From an uncultured Pseudomonadota bacterium (GTDB lineage Bacteria > Pseudomonadota > Gammaproteobacteria > Burkholderiales > JALYOK01), in the NCBI GenBank assembly GCA_902826775.1, contig CADEHE010000012.1:91682-155681 (forward strand): 64,000 nucleotides of DNA, given 5' to 3'. Every line of letters begins with the position of its first letter. Positions within the stretch are counted from its first letter, which is position 1. The notes below the pieces were generated by a model that had not been told where the DNA came from, searched no databases, and saw only the letters and a list, made by a program, of their open reading frames with translations. The position numbers and the translations under genes were made by a program. Positions 7,683-14,733 of this stretch are shown here, piece after piece.

Positions 7683-9086
7683 ATGATTCGCAAATTCATA
7701 CAAAAAGTCTTCAAGAAAAAACCGGCGAGCGTCGCTGCGGCGCAGCTCAAGCCGCGCATCTATACACGCCAGCAACACGGGATCGCGCGCGAGAAGATCA
7801 GCGACTGCGCCATGCGCACCACGCGCCTGTTGCAAGAATCTGGTTTTCAAGCGTTCGTCGTTGGCGGCGCGGTGCGCGATTTGTTGCTTGGGCGCGAGCC
7901 GAAGGATTTCGACGTTGCCACCAATGCCACGCCCGCCGAGACGCGCAAAATCATCCGGCGCTCGCGCGTCATCGGCCGGCGTTTTCAGATCGTCCACGCC
8001 TTGTGCGGCGACGAGGTCGTGGAGGTGTCGACATTTCGCGCGGTGCAAAGCAGCGCGGCAGACGACAGTGCAAGCGGCACCGCGGACGCTGCGCACCGCA
8101 CTGACGAGCATGGACGCGTGCTGCGCGATAACGTGTTCGGCAGCCAAGCGGAAGACGCGCTGCGGCGCGATTTCACGGTGAACGCGCTTTACTACGACCC
8201 GAGCGCTGAAGAAGTGTGGGATTACGGGCAAGGCGTCGATGATGTGAGGCGGCGCGTGCTGCGCGTTATCGGCGATCCGGCCACGCGCTACCGTGAAGAT
8301 CCGGTTCGCATGCTGCGCGCGGTGCGGTTCGCGGCGAAGCTCGGATTCAGTCTCGATCCCGCCACGCGTGCGCCGATCGGCGCCATGTCGGACCTGCTGG
8401 CGAACGTTCCGAGTTCGCGGCTATTCGATGAAATCCTCAAGCTGCTGTTGTCAGGCCACGCTCACGCATGCGTGCATCGCTTGCGCGAAGAAGGTTTGCA
8501 TCATGGCTTGCTGCCGATGCTCGATGTCATTCTTGAGCAGCCGCTTGGGCAGCGTTTTGTCGATCTCGCGCTGCAGCGCACCGATGAGCGCATTCGCGAC
8601 GGCAAACCGGTATCGCCGTCGTTCTTGTTGGCGGCGCTGCTTTGGCACGAAGTCCTCGCCAGCAGTCAACGCCACACGGCGAAAGGCATGAAACCGGTGC
8701 CGGCATTGCACGCGGCAATGCACGACGTGCTGGAAGCGCAGCGCAAGCAGCTGGCCATTCCTCATCGCTACGATGCGCAAATGAAGGAGCTTTGGCTCAT
8801 GCAGCCGCGCTTCATGCAGCGTTTCGGCGCGCGTCCGCTGCGCTTGCTGGAGACACCGCGCTTTCGCGCCGGGATGGATTTTTTGGTGCTGCGCTGCGAA
8901 GCGGGCGAACTGGACGCGGAACTCGGCAACTGGTGGCTGCAATTCAGCGCCGCCGATGCCGAGCAGCGCCGTGCCTTGCTCGAAAGCGTTAGCGAGGATG
9001 CGCGCGCCCCTGAGGGTCAGCGCAAGCGCCGCCGTCCGCGCCGGCGGCGCTCGGCCCGTCCGGCCGCCGTTGCCGCAGAGAACTAG
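7683..9086 (+). CDS. pcnB: Poly(A) polymerase I
   Basis: This 467-residue enzyme adds poly(A) tails that mark RNA for decay. The nucleotidyltransferase head has VGGAVRDLLLG near residue 60 and KDFDVATNATP with the catalytic DxD. RRSRVIGRRFQIVH follows, then EDALRRDFTVNALYYD and the RNA-binding region EDPVRMLRAVRFAAKLGF. The very basic C-terminal tail (QRKRRRPRRRRSARP) is typical of PcnB as opposed to CCA-adding enzymes. The N-terminal MIRKFIQKVFKKK is also basic. A stretch at residues 120-140 (QSSAADDSASGTADAAHR) is a low-complexity insertion. Upstream lies the HAD gene and downstream folK, as in Burkholderiales and relatives. Confidence 0.95.
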   Translation: MIRKFIQKVFKKKPASVAAAQLKPRIYTRQQHGIAREKISDCAMRTTRLLQESGFQAFVVGGAVRDLLLGREPKDFDVATNATPAETRKIIRRSRVIGRRFQIVHALCGDEVVEVSTFRAVQSSAADDSASGTADAAHRTDEHGRVLRDNVFGSQAEDALRRDFTVNALYYDPSAEEVWDYGQGVDDVRRRVLRVIGDPATRYREDPVRMLRAVRFAAKLGFSLDPATRAPIGAMSDLLANVPSSRLFDEILKLLLSGHAHACVHRLREEGLHHGLLPMLDVILEQPLGQRFVDLALQRTDERIRDGKPVSPSFLLAALLWHEVLASSQRHTAKGMKPVPALHAAMHDVLEAQRKQLAIPHRYDAQMKELWLMQPRFMQRFGARPLRLLETPRFRAGMDFLVLRCEAGELDAELGNWWLQFSAADAEQRRALLESVSEDARAPEGQRKRRRPRRRRSARPAAVAAEN

Positions 9087-9159
9087 TGCGCGCTCGGGGT
9101 GCCGCCGCCGGGCTAGTTTTTGTTTGAGCGCGGCTTCAGTGACGCCCAGTTCCGGCTGA

Positions 9160-9660
9160 ATGAAGCAGGCTTTCATTGCGCTAGGCGCCAACTTGGCCGA
9201 TCCGCGCAGCCAGATCGCTTCTGCTTTGCAGGAGATTGCGGCGCTGCCGCACACCAGGCTGATGCGCGTGTCTTCGCTCTACCGCAGCGCGCCAGTGGGG
9301 TATACTGCGCAGCCCGAATTCGTCAATGCCGTTTGCGAAGTGGCGACCGGCTTAGCGGCGCGCGCGCTGCTTGGCGCGTTGCTGGAAATCGAGCGCCGGC
9401 ACGGCCGCGAGCGCAGTTTCGCCAATGCGCCGCGCACGTTGGACTTAGACATCGCGCTGTATGGGGATGAGGTTATCGACGAACCCGGTTTGATCGTCCC
9501 GCATCCGCGCATGTTGCAGCGCGCTTTCGTCTTACTGCCATTGGCCGAGATCGCACCGCAACTGTCTATTCCAGGTGTGGGAACAGTGGCCGACCAGCTT
9601 GCCGGCGTAGCGGGGCAAGAGATAGAAAGAATACCGGGTGAGCTCTGGCGCCCGGCTTAA
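9160..9660 (+). CDS. folK: 6-hydroxymethyl-7,8-dihydropterin pyrophosphokinase
   Basis: This 166-residue folate-pathway enzyme transfers pyrophosphate from ATP to 6-hydroxymethyl-dihydropterin. Seen are ALGANLADP (residues 7-15), SSLYRSAPVGYTAQPEFVNAVCEV with the loop residues, and the signature RTLDLDIALYGDEVIDEPGLIVPHPRMLQRAFVLLPL. The length is normal. It lies between pcnB and the deoxynucleoside kinase gene, 23 nt before the latter, so likely co-transcribed. Confidence 0.96.
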   Translation: MKQAFIALGANLADPRSQIASALQEIAALPHTRLMRVSSLYRSAPVGYTAQPEFVNAVCEVATGLAARALLGALLEIERRHGRERSFANAPRTLDLDIALYGDEVIDEPGLIVPHPRMLQRAFVLLPLAEIAPQLSIPGVGTVADQLAGVAGQEIERIPGELWRPA

Positions 9661-9683
9661 GATTAGCCATAACGACTAGACAC

Positions 9684-10358
9684 ATGTTCCAACAAGCCGC
9701 CAACAACGCAGGCGCTGTCGCCGCCAAATTCCCTTACGTCGTTGTTGAAGGGCCGATCGGCGCTGGCAAGACCAGCCTCGCTCGGCGGCTCGCGCAGCGC
9801 ATGGAAGCGGAACTGCTGCTGGAGAACCCAGAGGAAAATCCTTTCCTGGCGCAGTTCTATCGCGACATGCCGCGCTATGCGTTTCAAACGCAGATGTTTT
9901 TTCTCTTCCAGCGCGTTACGCAATTGCGCGATCTAAAGCAGCATGAATTGTTCAAGCCCAGCATCGTCGCGGACTTTATGCTGGAGAAAGATCCCTTGTT
10001 TGCGCAGCTGACGCTAAACGACGACGAGTTTCGCTTGTATCAACAAGTCTATCGGCACCTGGCGCCGCAGGCGCCAACGCCGGATCTGGTCATCTATCTG
10101 CAAGCTCCGGTTGATGTGCTGTCGGCGCGCGTCGAGCGGCGCGGCAATAAGTCGGAACGCCGCATTGGCGACGACTACTTGCGCAAGCTGGCGGAAAGCT
10201 ATGTCGAGTTTTTTTATCGCTACGATCGCTCGCCCTTGTTGATCGTCAACAGCGAGAATCTCAACTTCGTCGACCGGGACCGCGATTTGGAGCTTTTGCT
10301 GGAGCGCATGCGCAGCATGCGTGGGGGCCGTGAATTTTTTAGCAGAGGAGTGAATTGA
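9684..10358 (+). CDS. Deoxynucleoside kinase (deoxyadenosine/deoxyguanosine kinase family)
   Basis: This 224-residue P-loop kinase has VVEGPIGAGKTSLARRLA (Walker A near residues 20-37), the acidic ENPFLAQFYRD segment, the DRY-like region replaced by VADFMLEKDPLFAQ, and a lid RRGNKSERRIGDDYLRKLAESY with the arginines that contact phosphate. Such kinases salvage purine or pyrimidine deoxynucleosides. Its stop overlaps the ribosome-site region of panB, and a TTG inside the stop (TTGA) could serve as an overlapping start for panB. The position between folK and panB is conserved in betaproteobacteria. Confidence 0.92.
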   Translation: MFQQAANNAGAVAAKFPYVVVEGPIGAGKTSLARRLAQRMEAELLLENPEENPFLAQFYRDMPRYAFQTQMFFLFQRVTQLRDLKQHELFKPSIVADFMLEKDPLFAQLTLNDDEFRLYQQVYRHLAPQAPTPDLVIYLQAPVDVLSARVERRGNKSERRIGDDYLRKLAESYVEFFYRYDRSPLLIVNSENLNFVDRDRDLELLLERMRSMRGGREFFSRGVN

Positions 10359-10360
10359 GT

Positions 10361-11155
10361 ATGCGCTTGACACTAAACGACATGAACAAGAAGTACGCCG
10401 CCAAAGAAAAACTCGTCATGCTGAGTTGCTATGACGCGAGCTTTGCGGCACTGCTCGATGCGGCCGGTGTCGAACTGATGCTGGTCGGCGATTCGCTCGG
10501 CATGGTAATCCAGGGTCACCCGACGCCGCTGCCGGTGACGATCGAAGATGCCGTGTATCACACTGCGGCGGTTGCCCGCGGCAGCAAGACGGCGATGGTG
10601 ATGGGCGATCTGCCGTTCGCGACTTATCAGATCAGCAAGGAACAGGCGTTCGCCAACGCCGCGAAGCTGATGCAAGCCGGCGCGGGGATCGTAAAGCTCG
10701 AGGGCGGTGTGCCCATGGCGGAGACGGTCGAGTTCCTGGTGACGCGCGGCATACCGGTGTGCGGCCACCTGGGTCTGACGCCGCAGGCGTTCAACCAGCT
10801 CGGCGGTTTTCGCATGCAGGGCAAGGACGAGGCCGGACAGCAACAGTTGTTGGCGGACGCCAAAGCGCTGCAGGACGCCGGTGCGGCGATGATCGTGTTT
10901 GAATTCATTCCGGCGAGTTTGGGCAAGCGTGTCACCGAGGCGCTGAAGATTCCGACCATCGGCATCGGCGCGGGGCCGGACTGCTCCGGACAAATCCTAA
11001 TCACTTACGACATGCTCGACATTTTTCCCGGCAAGAAACCTTCGTTCGTGAAGAACTACATGGAAGGTAACGGCACGCCGGCGAAAGCGATTGCCGCCTT
11101 CGTGCGCGAAGTCAAGAGCGGCGCGTTTCCTTCGCCGGAATACTACAAACCTTAG
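10361..11155 (+). CDS. panB: Ketopantoate hydroxymethyltransferase
   Basis: This 264-residue enzyme performs the first committed step of pantothenate synthesis, 2-oxoisovalerate to ketopantoate using methylene-THF. Family marks are KLVMLSCYDASFAALLDAAGVELMLVGDSLGMV (residues 14-46), VMGDLPF, KLEGG, PVCGHLGLTPQ, FEFIPASLGKRVTEALKIPTIGIGAGPDCSGQILI with the metal and catalytic residues. The ATG at 10361 was chosen, with GAGGAG 11 nt upstream. A TTG at 10355, overlapping the kinase stop with 5-nt spacing, is a possible alternative that adds two residues. It forms a pair with panC 19 nt downstream. Confidence 0.96.
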   Translation: MRLTLNDMNKKYAAKEKLVMLSCYDASFAALLDAAGVELMLVGDSLGMVIQGHPTPLPVTIEDAVYHTAAVARGSKTAMVMGDLPFATYQISKEQAFANAAKLMQAGAGIVKLEGGVPMAETVEFLVTRGIPVCGHLGLTPQAFNQLGGFRMQGKDEAGQQQLLADAKALQDAGAAMIVFEFIPASLGKRVTEALKIPTIGIGAGPDCSGQILITYDMLDIFPGKKPSFVKNYMEGNGTPAKAIAAFVREVKSGAFPSPEYYKP

Positions 11156-11174
11156 CCGCTGCCAGGGGAATCGC

Positions 11175-12008
11175 ATGGATGTGATCCACACCGTTTCCGA
11201 GTTGCGCACGCGCTTGCGCGAAGAGCGCCGCGTGGCGCTCGTGCCCACTATGGGCAACTTGCACGAAGGTCACATCCAGCTCATCCGGATCGCCAAACCG
11301 CGTGCGGCGTGCTTAGTGGCGAGCATCTTTGTCAATCGCTTGCAGTTCGGACCGAAGGACGATTACGATCGCTACCCGCGCACGTTGGATCCCGACTGCG
11401 AGAAGCTCGCGGCTGCAGGCTGTCATGTCGTGTTTGCGCCCAACGAGAAAATTGTTTACCCCGAGCCGCAAACGTTTACCGTCGATCCCACGGCTTCACT
11501 GCAAAACATTCTAGAAGGCGAGTTCCGCCCTGGGCATTTTCGCGGCGTCGCCACGGTCGTGTTGAAGTTGTTCAACATGGTGCAGCCGCAAGTGGCGATT
11601 TTCGGCAAAAAGGATTACCAGCAATATCTTGTGCTGCGCGATATGGTGCGCCAATTCGAGCTGCCGATCGATATCATTCCGGCCGAAACGGTGCGCGCCG
11701 ACGACGGCTTGGCCCTATCGTCGCGCAACGGCTATTTGTCGGCGTTGGAACGCGTCGAGGCGATCCGCCTTTATCAGGCGCTCCACAAAATTCGCGGCGC
11801 GATCTATGCCGGCGAGCGCGATTTCGCCAAGCTCGAGCGCGAAGCCAGCGCGCAACTGGACGCTGCCGGGTGGAAAACCGACTACGTTGCGGTGCGCCGC
11901 CAGCAAGATTTGCTCGAGGCGACGACGCAAGAGCGCCGCTTGGTAGTCCTCGGCGCATCGCGCTTGGGCAGCACGCGCTTGATCGACAACCTCGAGATCA
12001 ATTTATAG
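11175..12008 (+). CDS. panC: Pantothenate synthetase
   Basis: This 277-residue ligase joins pantoate and beta-alanine using ATP. Seen are the HIGH-like PTMGNLHEGHIQLIR (residues 24-38), FVNRLQFGPKDDYDRYPRT, FRPGHFRGVATVV, IFGKKDYQQYLVLR, and the KMSKS-like LSSRNGYLS. The start ATG at 11175 follows AGGGGA with good spacing. Reading upstream in the same frame is open but lacks similarity, so the short start is right. It ends the hda-panC block; the next gene is convergent. Confidence 0.96.
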   Translation: MDVIHTVSELRTRLREERRVALVPTMGNLHEGHIQLIRIAKPRAACLVASIFVNRLQFGPKDDYDRYPRTLDPDCEKLAAAGCHVVFAPNEKIVYPEPQTFTVDPTASLQNILEGEFRPGHFRGVATVVLKLFNMVQPQVAIFGKKDYQQYLVLRDMVRQFELPIDIIPAETVRADDGLALSSRNGYLSALERVEAIRLYQALHKIRGAIYAGERDFAKLEREASAQLDAAGWKTDYVAVRRQQDLLEATTQERRLVVLGASRLGSTRLIDNLEINL

Positions 12009-12014
12009 CGTCCA

Positions 12015-12032
12015 GCCCGGCGCGGGCCGGGC
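12015..12032. terminator. GC hairpin after panC
   Basis: GCCCGG and CCGGGC form a 6-bp stem around a 6-nt loop just after the panC stop and just beyond the stop of the convergent small gene. It has no T-tract, so a terminator role is tentative. Confidence 0.4.
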
Positions 12033-12037
12033 GGCGG

Positions 12038-12250
12038 TTACGTCGGCCAAGGTCCTGTCGGGGAACCGTAGCCGTAATCCCATGGCCCGGCGCCGAAGCG
12101 CATGGCGCCATCGGTCGCCCAATAGGGTGTACCAATGCCGCCGTGCCCAGGGTCGGGCGGGATATGCGGGCGTCCGCCTTCATACAAGTTGATCATGCCG
12201 CCGGCGACGGCGGCGAGCGCAGCTGGTTCCAATATTGCGGTTGCGTCCAT
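12038..12250 (-). CDS. Small peptide with double-glycine (bacteriocin-type) leader
   Basis: A 70-codon gene with ATG at 12250 preceded by GGAGATAAGG, a strong ribosome site that rules out the longer frame. The leader MDATAILEPAALAAVAGG (18 residues) has Leu -12, Leu -7, Val -4 and Gly-Gly at -2/-1, the pattern cut by C39-peptidase ABC exporters; the usual Glu -8 is Ala. The predicted 52-residue core is rich in Gly, Pro, Trp and Tyr (MINLYEGGRPHIPP...PWDYGYGSPTGPWPT) and has no Cys. No exporter or immunity gene is adjacent. It converges on panC and is divergent from tadA. The function is unknown; a secreted bacteriocin-like or signalling peptide is inferred. Confidence 0.6.
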   Translation of the reverse strand: MDATAILEPAALAAVAGGMINLYEGGRPHIPPDPGHGGIGTPYWATDGAMRFGAGPWDYGYGSPTGPWPT

Positions 12251-12400
12251 AGACCTTATCTCCGTGAATGCCGAGACGATGTGTCTCACTACCAGCATCG
12301 CAGCCGAGCGCCGCATCGCCACGGAAATGCGGCACTAAACGCGTGTGACGCAGTGCCGCGCGAGCAGCGGCTCGCACAGTGGATTTTGGTATGCTTGTTC

Positions 12401-12871
12401 ATGGCCGCGTTAACCGATCAGGGGTTCATGCGCGCCGCGCTCGAACTGGCGCGGCAAGCCGGCGCGCGCGGCGAAGTGCCGGTCGGCGCAGTGCTCGTAT
12501 TCGATGGCGCAGTCATCGCCGAAGGCTGCAACCTCACGATTTCCAGCAACGATCCGACCGCGCACGCCGAACTGGTCGCGATCCGCGCGGCAGCACAGCG
12601 CCGCGGCAACTACCGCTTAAACGAAAGTGTCTTGTACACTACCCTCGAACCGTGCCCCATGTGCGCCGGCGCCATCATGCATGCGCGCGTGGCCCGTGTG
12701 GTGTTTGCGGCGCCCGACCCCAAAGGCGGGGCCACCGGCAGTGTCGTCGATTTGTTCGCCGAGCGGCGATTGAACCATCATACCGAAGTCATCGGCGGCG
12801 TGCTCGCCGAGGAGAGCGCGATGCTGCTGCGTGAGTTTTTTGCCGCCAAGCGGGGCAGGTCGCCGCAGTGA
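12401..12871 (+). CDS. tadA: tRNA-specific adenosine deaminase
   Basis: This 156-residue zinc enzyme converts A34 to inosine in tRNA-Arg. It has the deaminase signature TAHAELVAIRAAAQRRGNYRL (His-Ala-Glu near residue 53) and the zinc-binding PCPMCAGAIMHARV near 83, followed by the family-typical DPKGGATGSVVDLF and LNHHTEVIGGVLAEES. The start ATG at 12401 gives the normal length; the open frame extends far upstream over panC without similarity. A second Met at residue 10 is a possible alternative start. Confidence 0.95.
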   Translation: MAALTDQGFMRAALELARQAGARGEVPVGAVLVFDGAVIAEGCNLTISSNDPTAHAELVAIRAAAQRRGNYRLNESVLYTTLEPCPMCAGAIMHARVARVVFAAPDPKGGATGSVVDLFAERRLNHHTEVIGGVLAEESAMLLREFFAAKRGRSPQ

Positions 12872-12981
12872 AGTCCGAAGTGCGAGAGACGCGTGATGCA
12901 GCGCGTTCGCCGATTCGAATTGTCTTATTCGAGGATTACGTTTTGCGTGAGGTCGAGTATTGCGAACAGGGCAGCCCCGCC

Positions 12982-13051
12982 CTAGCCCTCCCCCTAGAAT
13001 GGGGAGGGAAGCTGCTCCTTCCCCTCTTCAGGGGGAAGGTTGGGGATGGGG
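12982..13051. repeat. C-rich/G-rich palindromic repeat, two hairpins
   Basis: Two adjacent inverted repeats are seen: CCCTCCCC...GGGGAGGG and CTTCCCC...GGGGGAAG, followed by GTTGGGGATGGGG. The second half resembles a stretch at 24557-24594 inside the SenC gene. This kind of C-run/G-run palindrome is common as a dispersed intergenic repeat in proteobacteria. It lies between tadA and the sulfurtransferase gene and may affect mRNA ends. Confidence 0.6.
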
Positions 13052-13103
13052 CGTGTCATGAGATTAGGGAACTCTCAATAGGTTAATCCGTTAAGGAGTG
13101 TGC

Positions 13104-13988
13104 ATGACTATCGCATTCAAACACCCAGAATTCATCGTCGAAACCGATTGGCTTGCGGCGCACCTGCACGATGCGAACGTGCGTGTGCTCGATGCGACAA
13201 CGCACTTGTTGCCAAAACCGGTCCTCTACGATCCCAAACCGGGGATCGAGGATTATGAGCGTGGGCACATACCGGGCGCACAGTTCGTCGATATCGAGCA
13301 TGAAATCTCCGACCGCAGTTCTGCGCTGCACTTCATGATGCCATCCGCCGAGCAGTTCGGCGCGGCGATGGGCGCATTGGGTGTAAGCAACGACAGTTTT
13401 ATCGTGTGTTACGCCACCGCGAATCATTGGTGGGCGACGCGCTTGTGGTGGATGCTGCGCGCGTTCGGCCACGACAAGGTGGCAGTGCTCAATGGCGGAT
13501 TCCAGAAATGGCAAGCGGAGGGGCGCCCGACTGAGACTGGCGCAGCCCATGCACCCGCGCACGCGACGTTCGTCGCGCGTGCACGTCCGGGCTGGGTAGT
13601 AGACAAGGAGCAGGTTCGCGCTGCGATCGGTGCCAGCGGCATTTGTACCGTGAACGCGCTGCGCCCCGAGCAACACGCGGGCACGGGCGGCACGGTTTAC
13701 GGCCGCTTGGGTCACATCAAGGGCAGCATTAACATTCCAGCGGTGAACGTGGTCGACGCGCAATCCAATGTGTTTAAGCCGGCTGCCGAGTTGCATGCGC
13801 TGCTGGCGCCGGCGCTGGCGGCGCCGCGCGTCATCACTTATTGCGGCGGCGGTATCGCGGCCACCAGCATCGCCATGTTGCTAATGATGTTCGGTCACGA
13901 CAACGTGCAGCTTTACGACGCTTCGATGTCGGAATGGGCGCCGGATGAGTCGCTGCCGATGGAGTTGAATGTACAGCGTGAAAAGTGA
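13104..13988 (+). CDS. Sulfurtransferase (thiosulfate/3-mercaptopyruvate), two rhodanese domains
   Basis: This 294-residue protein has an N-terminal inactive rhodanese domain (residues ~8-140, with HIPGAQFVDIEHEISD and VCYATANHWWATRLWWMLRAFGHDKVAVLNGGFQKW) and a C-terminal active one (residues ~165-290). The active-site loop is YCGGGIAATS with Cys near residue 248. Mercaptopyruvate enzymes usually read CGSGVTA and rhodaneses CRKGVTA, so the donor cannot be fixed. The ATG at 13104 has AAGGAG with 5-nt spacing. The enzyme moves sulfane sulfur to acceptors such as cyanide or thioredoxin. It is alone, flanked by short non-coding stretches. Confidence 0.9.
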   Translation: MTIAFKHPEFIVETDWLAAHLHDANVRVLDATTHLLPKPVLYDPKPGIEDYERGHIPGAQFVDIEHEISDRSSALHFMMPSAEQFGAAMGALGVSNDSFIVCYATANHWWATRLWWMLRAFGHDKVAVLNGGFQKWQAEGRPTETGAAHAPAHATFVARARPGWVVDKEQVRAAIGASGICTVNALRPEQHAGTGGTVYGRLGHIKGSINIPAVNVVDAQSNVFKPAAELHALLAPALAAPRVITYCGGGIAATSIAMLLMMFGHDNVQLYDASMSEWAPDESLPMELNVQREK

Positions 13989-14126
13989 AACGTGAACGCG
14001 GGGCGGCGGCTGCGGCCTGTGAGGTACTGCAGGCTATATATGCTTGAAGCCTATGTGGAAAGCCGCAAATTCTAGGCAGGGGTGGCTAGTATTGGTGGCG
14101 CTGGCGCGCGTTTCGCATGTCACCGC

Positions 14127-14624
14127 TCACGGCCGCGGTATCTGCCAACACGTATTTGCCGACTCAAACGTCACTAGCAAATCCTCGCCGTTCGGGTACG
14201 CAAAGTAGCGCAGTCCGACGATATCGCCGCGCACGCGCCAGAACATCGATAGCGTCTGCTTTTCGCCGTTGCTCAGCACGTGGTTGTTGGCATCGACTTT
14301 GAACGGTTGGCCGTAGTTCTTGACGTAGTTGTTCGTGCTGGTGATCAAGTTCTTCAGCGATGGCGCGAGCGCCTGGTCGAAGGCGGAAAGTTTGTCGTTG
14401 CAAAAGATCAAGCGCCATTGCCGGTTGGTGCGCTTCTCCGGCAGGTCCTGCACAATCAAGGTATCGTCGGAAGCGTCGATCACTTGATCAAAATTCCAGT
14501 TTGCCAGCAACTGCTTTGCGCGATCGCGGCTTATGCCGGTCTTGAACTCGCCGATCTCAAACGCCTCGCCAGTGCGGCAGGCAAGCGCGGCGGCCGCTAA
14601 GCAGTAGAGAATCCGTGAACGCAT
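14127..14624 (-). CDS. Small secreted protein of unknown function
   Basis: A 165-residue protein with a likely Sec signal peptide (MRSRILYCLAAAALACRTGEA, cut near residue 21). The mature part starts FEIGEFKTGISRDRAKQLLANWNFDQV and holds two Cys (about 82 and 160) that could form a disulfide. The start at 14624 (AAGAAG upstream) was preferred to a frame extending to 14753, which lacks a signal peptide and would overlap the dnaE start. It is divergent from dnaE across 109 bp. I do not recognise a named family. Confidence 0.75.
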   Translation of the reverse strand: MRSRILYCLAAAALACRTGEAFEIGEFKTGISRDRAKQLLANWNFDQVIDASDDTLIVQDLPEKRTNRQWRLIFCNDKLSAFDQALAPSLKNLITSTNNYVKNYGQPFKVDANNHVLSNGEKQTLSMFWRVRGDIVGLRYFAYPNGEDLLVTFESANTCWQIPRP

Positions 14625-14733
14625 AGCATCTTCTTGTTGCAACTTAACGATCGTGGCGGCGTTCGGCCGGGTGATAAAATTGCCCGCGAATTTCACAACC
14701 GAACCCCACTGCATAATAGCATCAGCCGTACCG

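Noticed and set aside
11309..12400. Long open frame upstream of and continuous with tadA, covering panC and the GG peptide gene
   Set aside because: It lies out of frame with panC, and only the part after 12401 resembles a known protein; the rest is GC-rich read-through.
12868..13086. 72-codon frame starting inside the tadA stop
   Set aside because: Half of it is made of the C-run/G-run repeat, its start lacks a ribosome site and no similarity is recognised.
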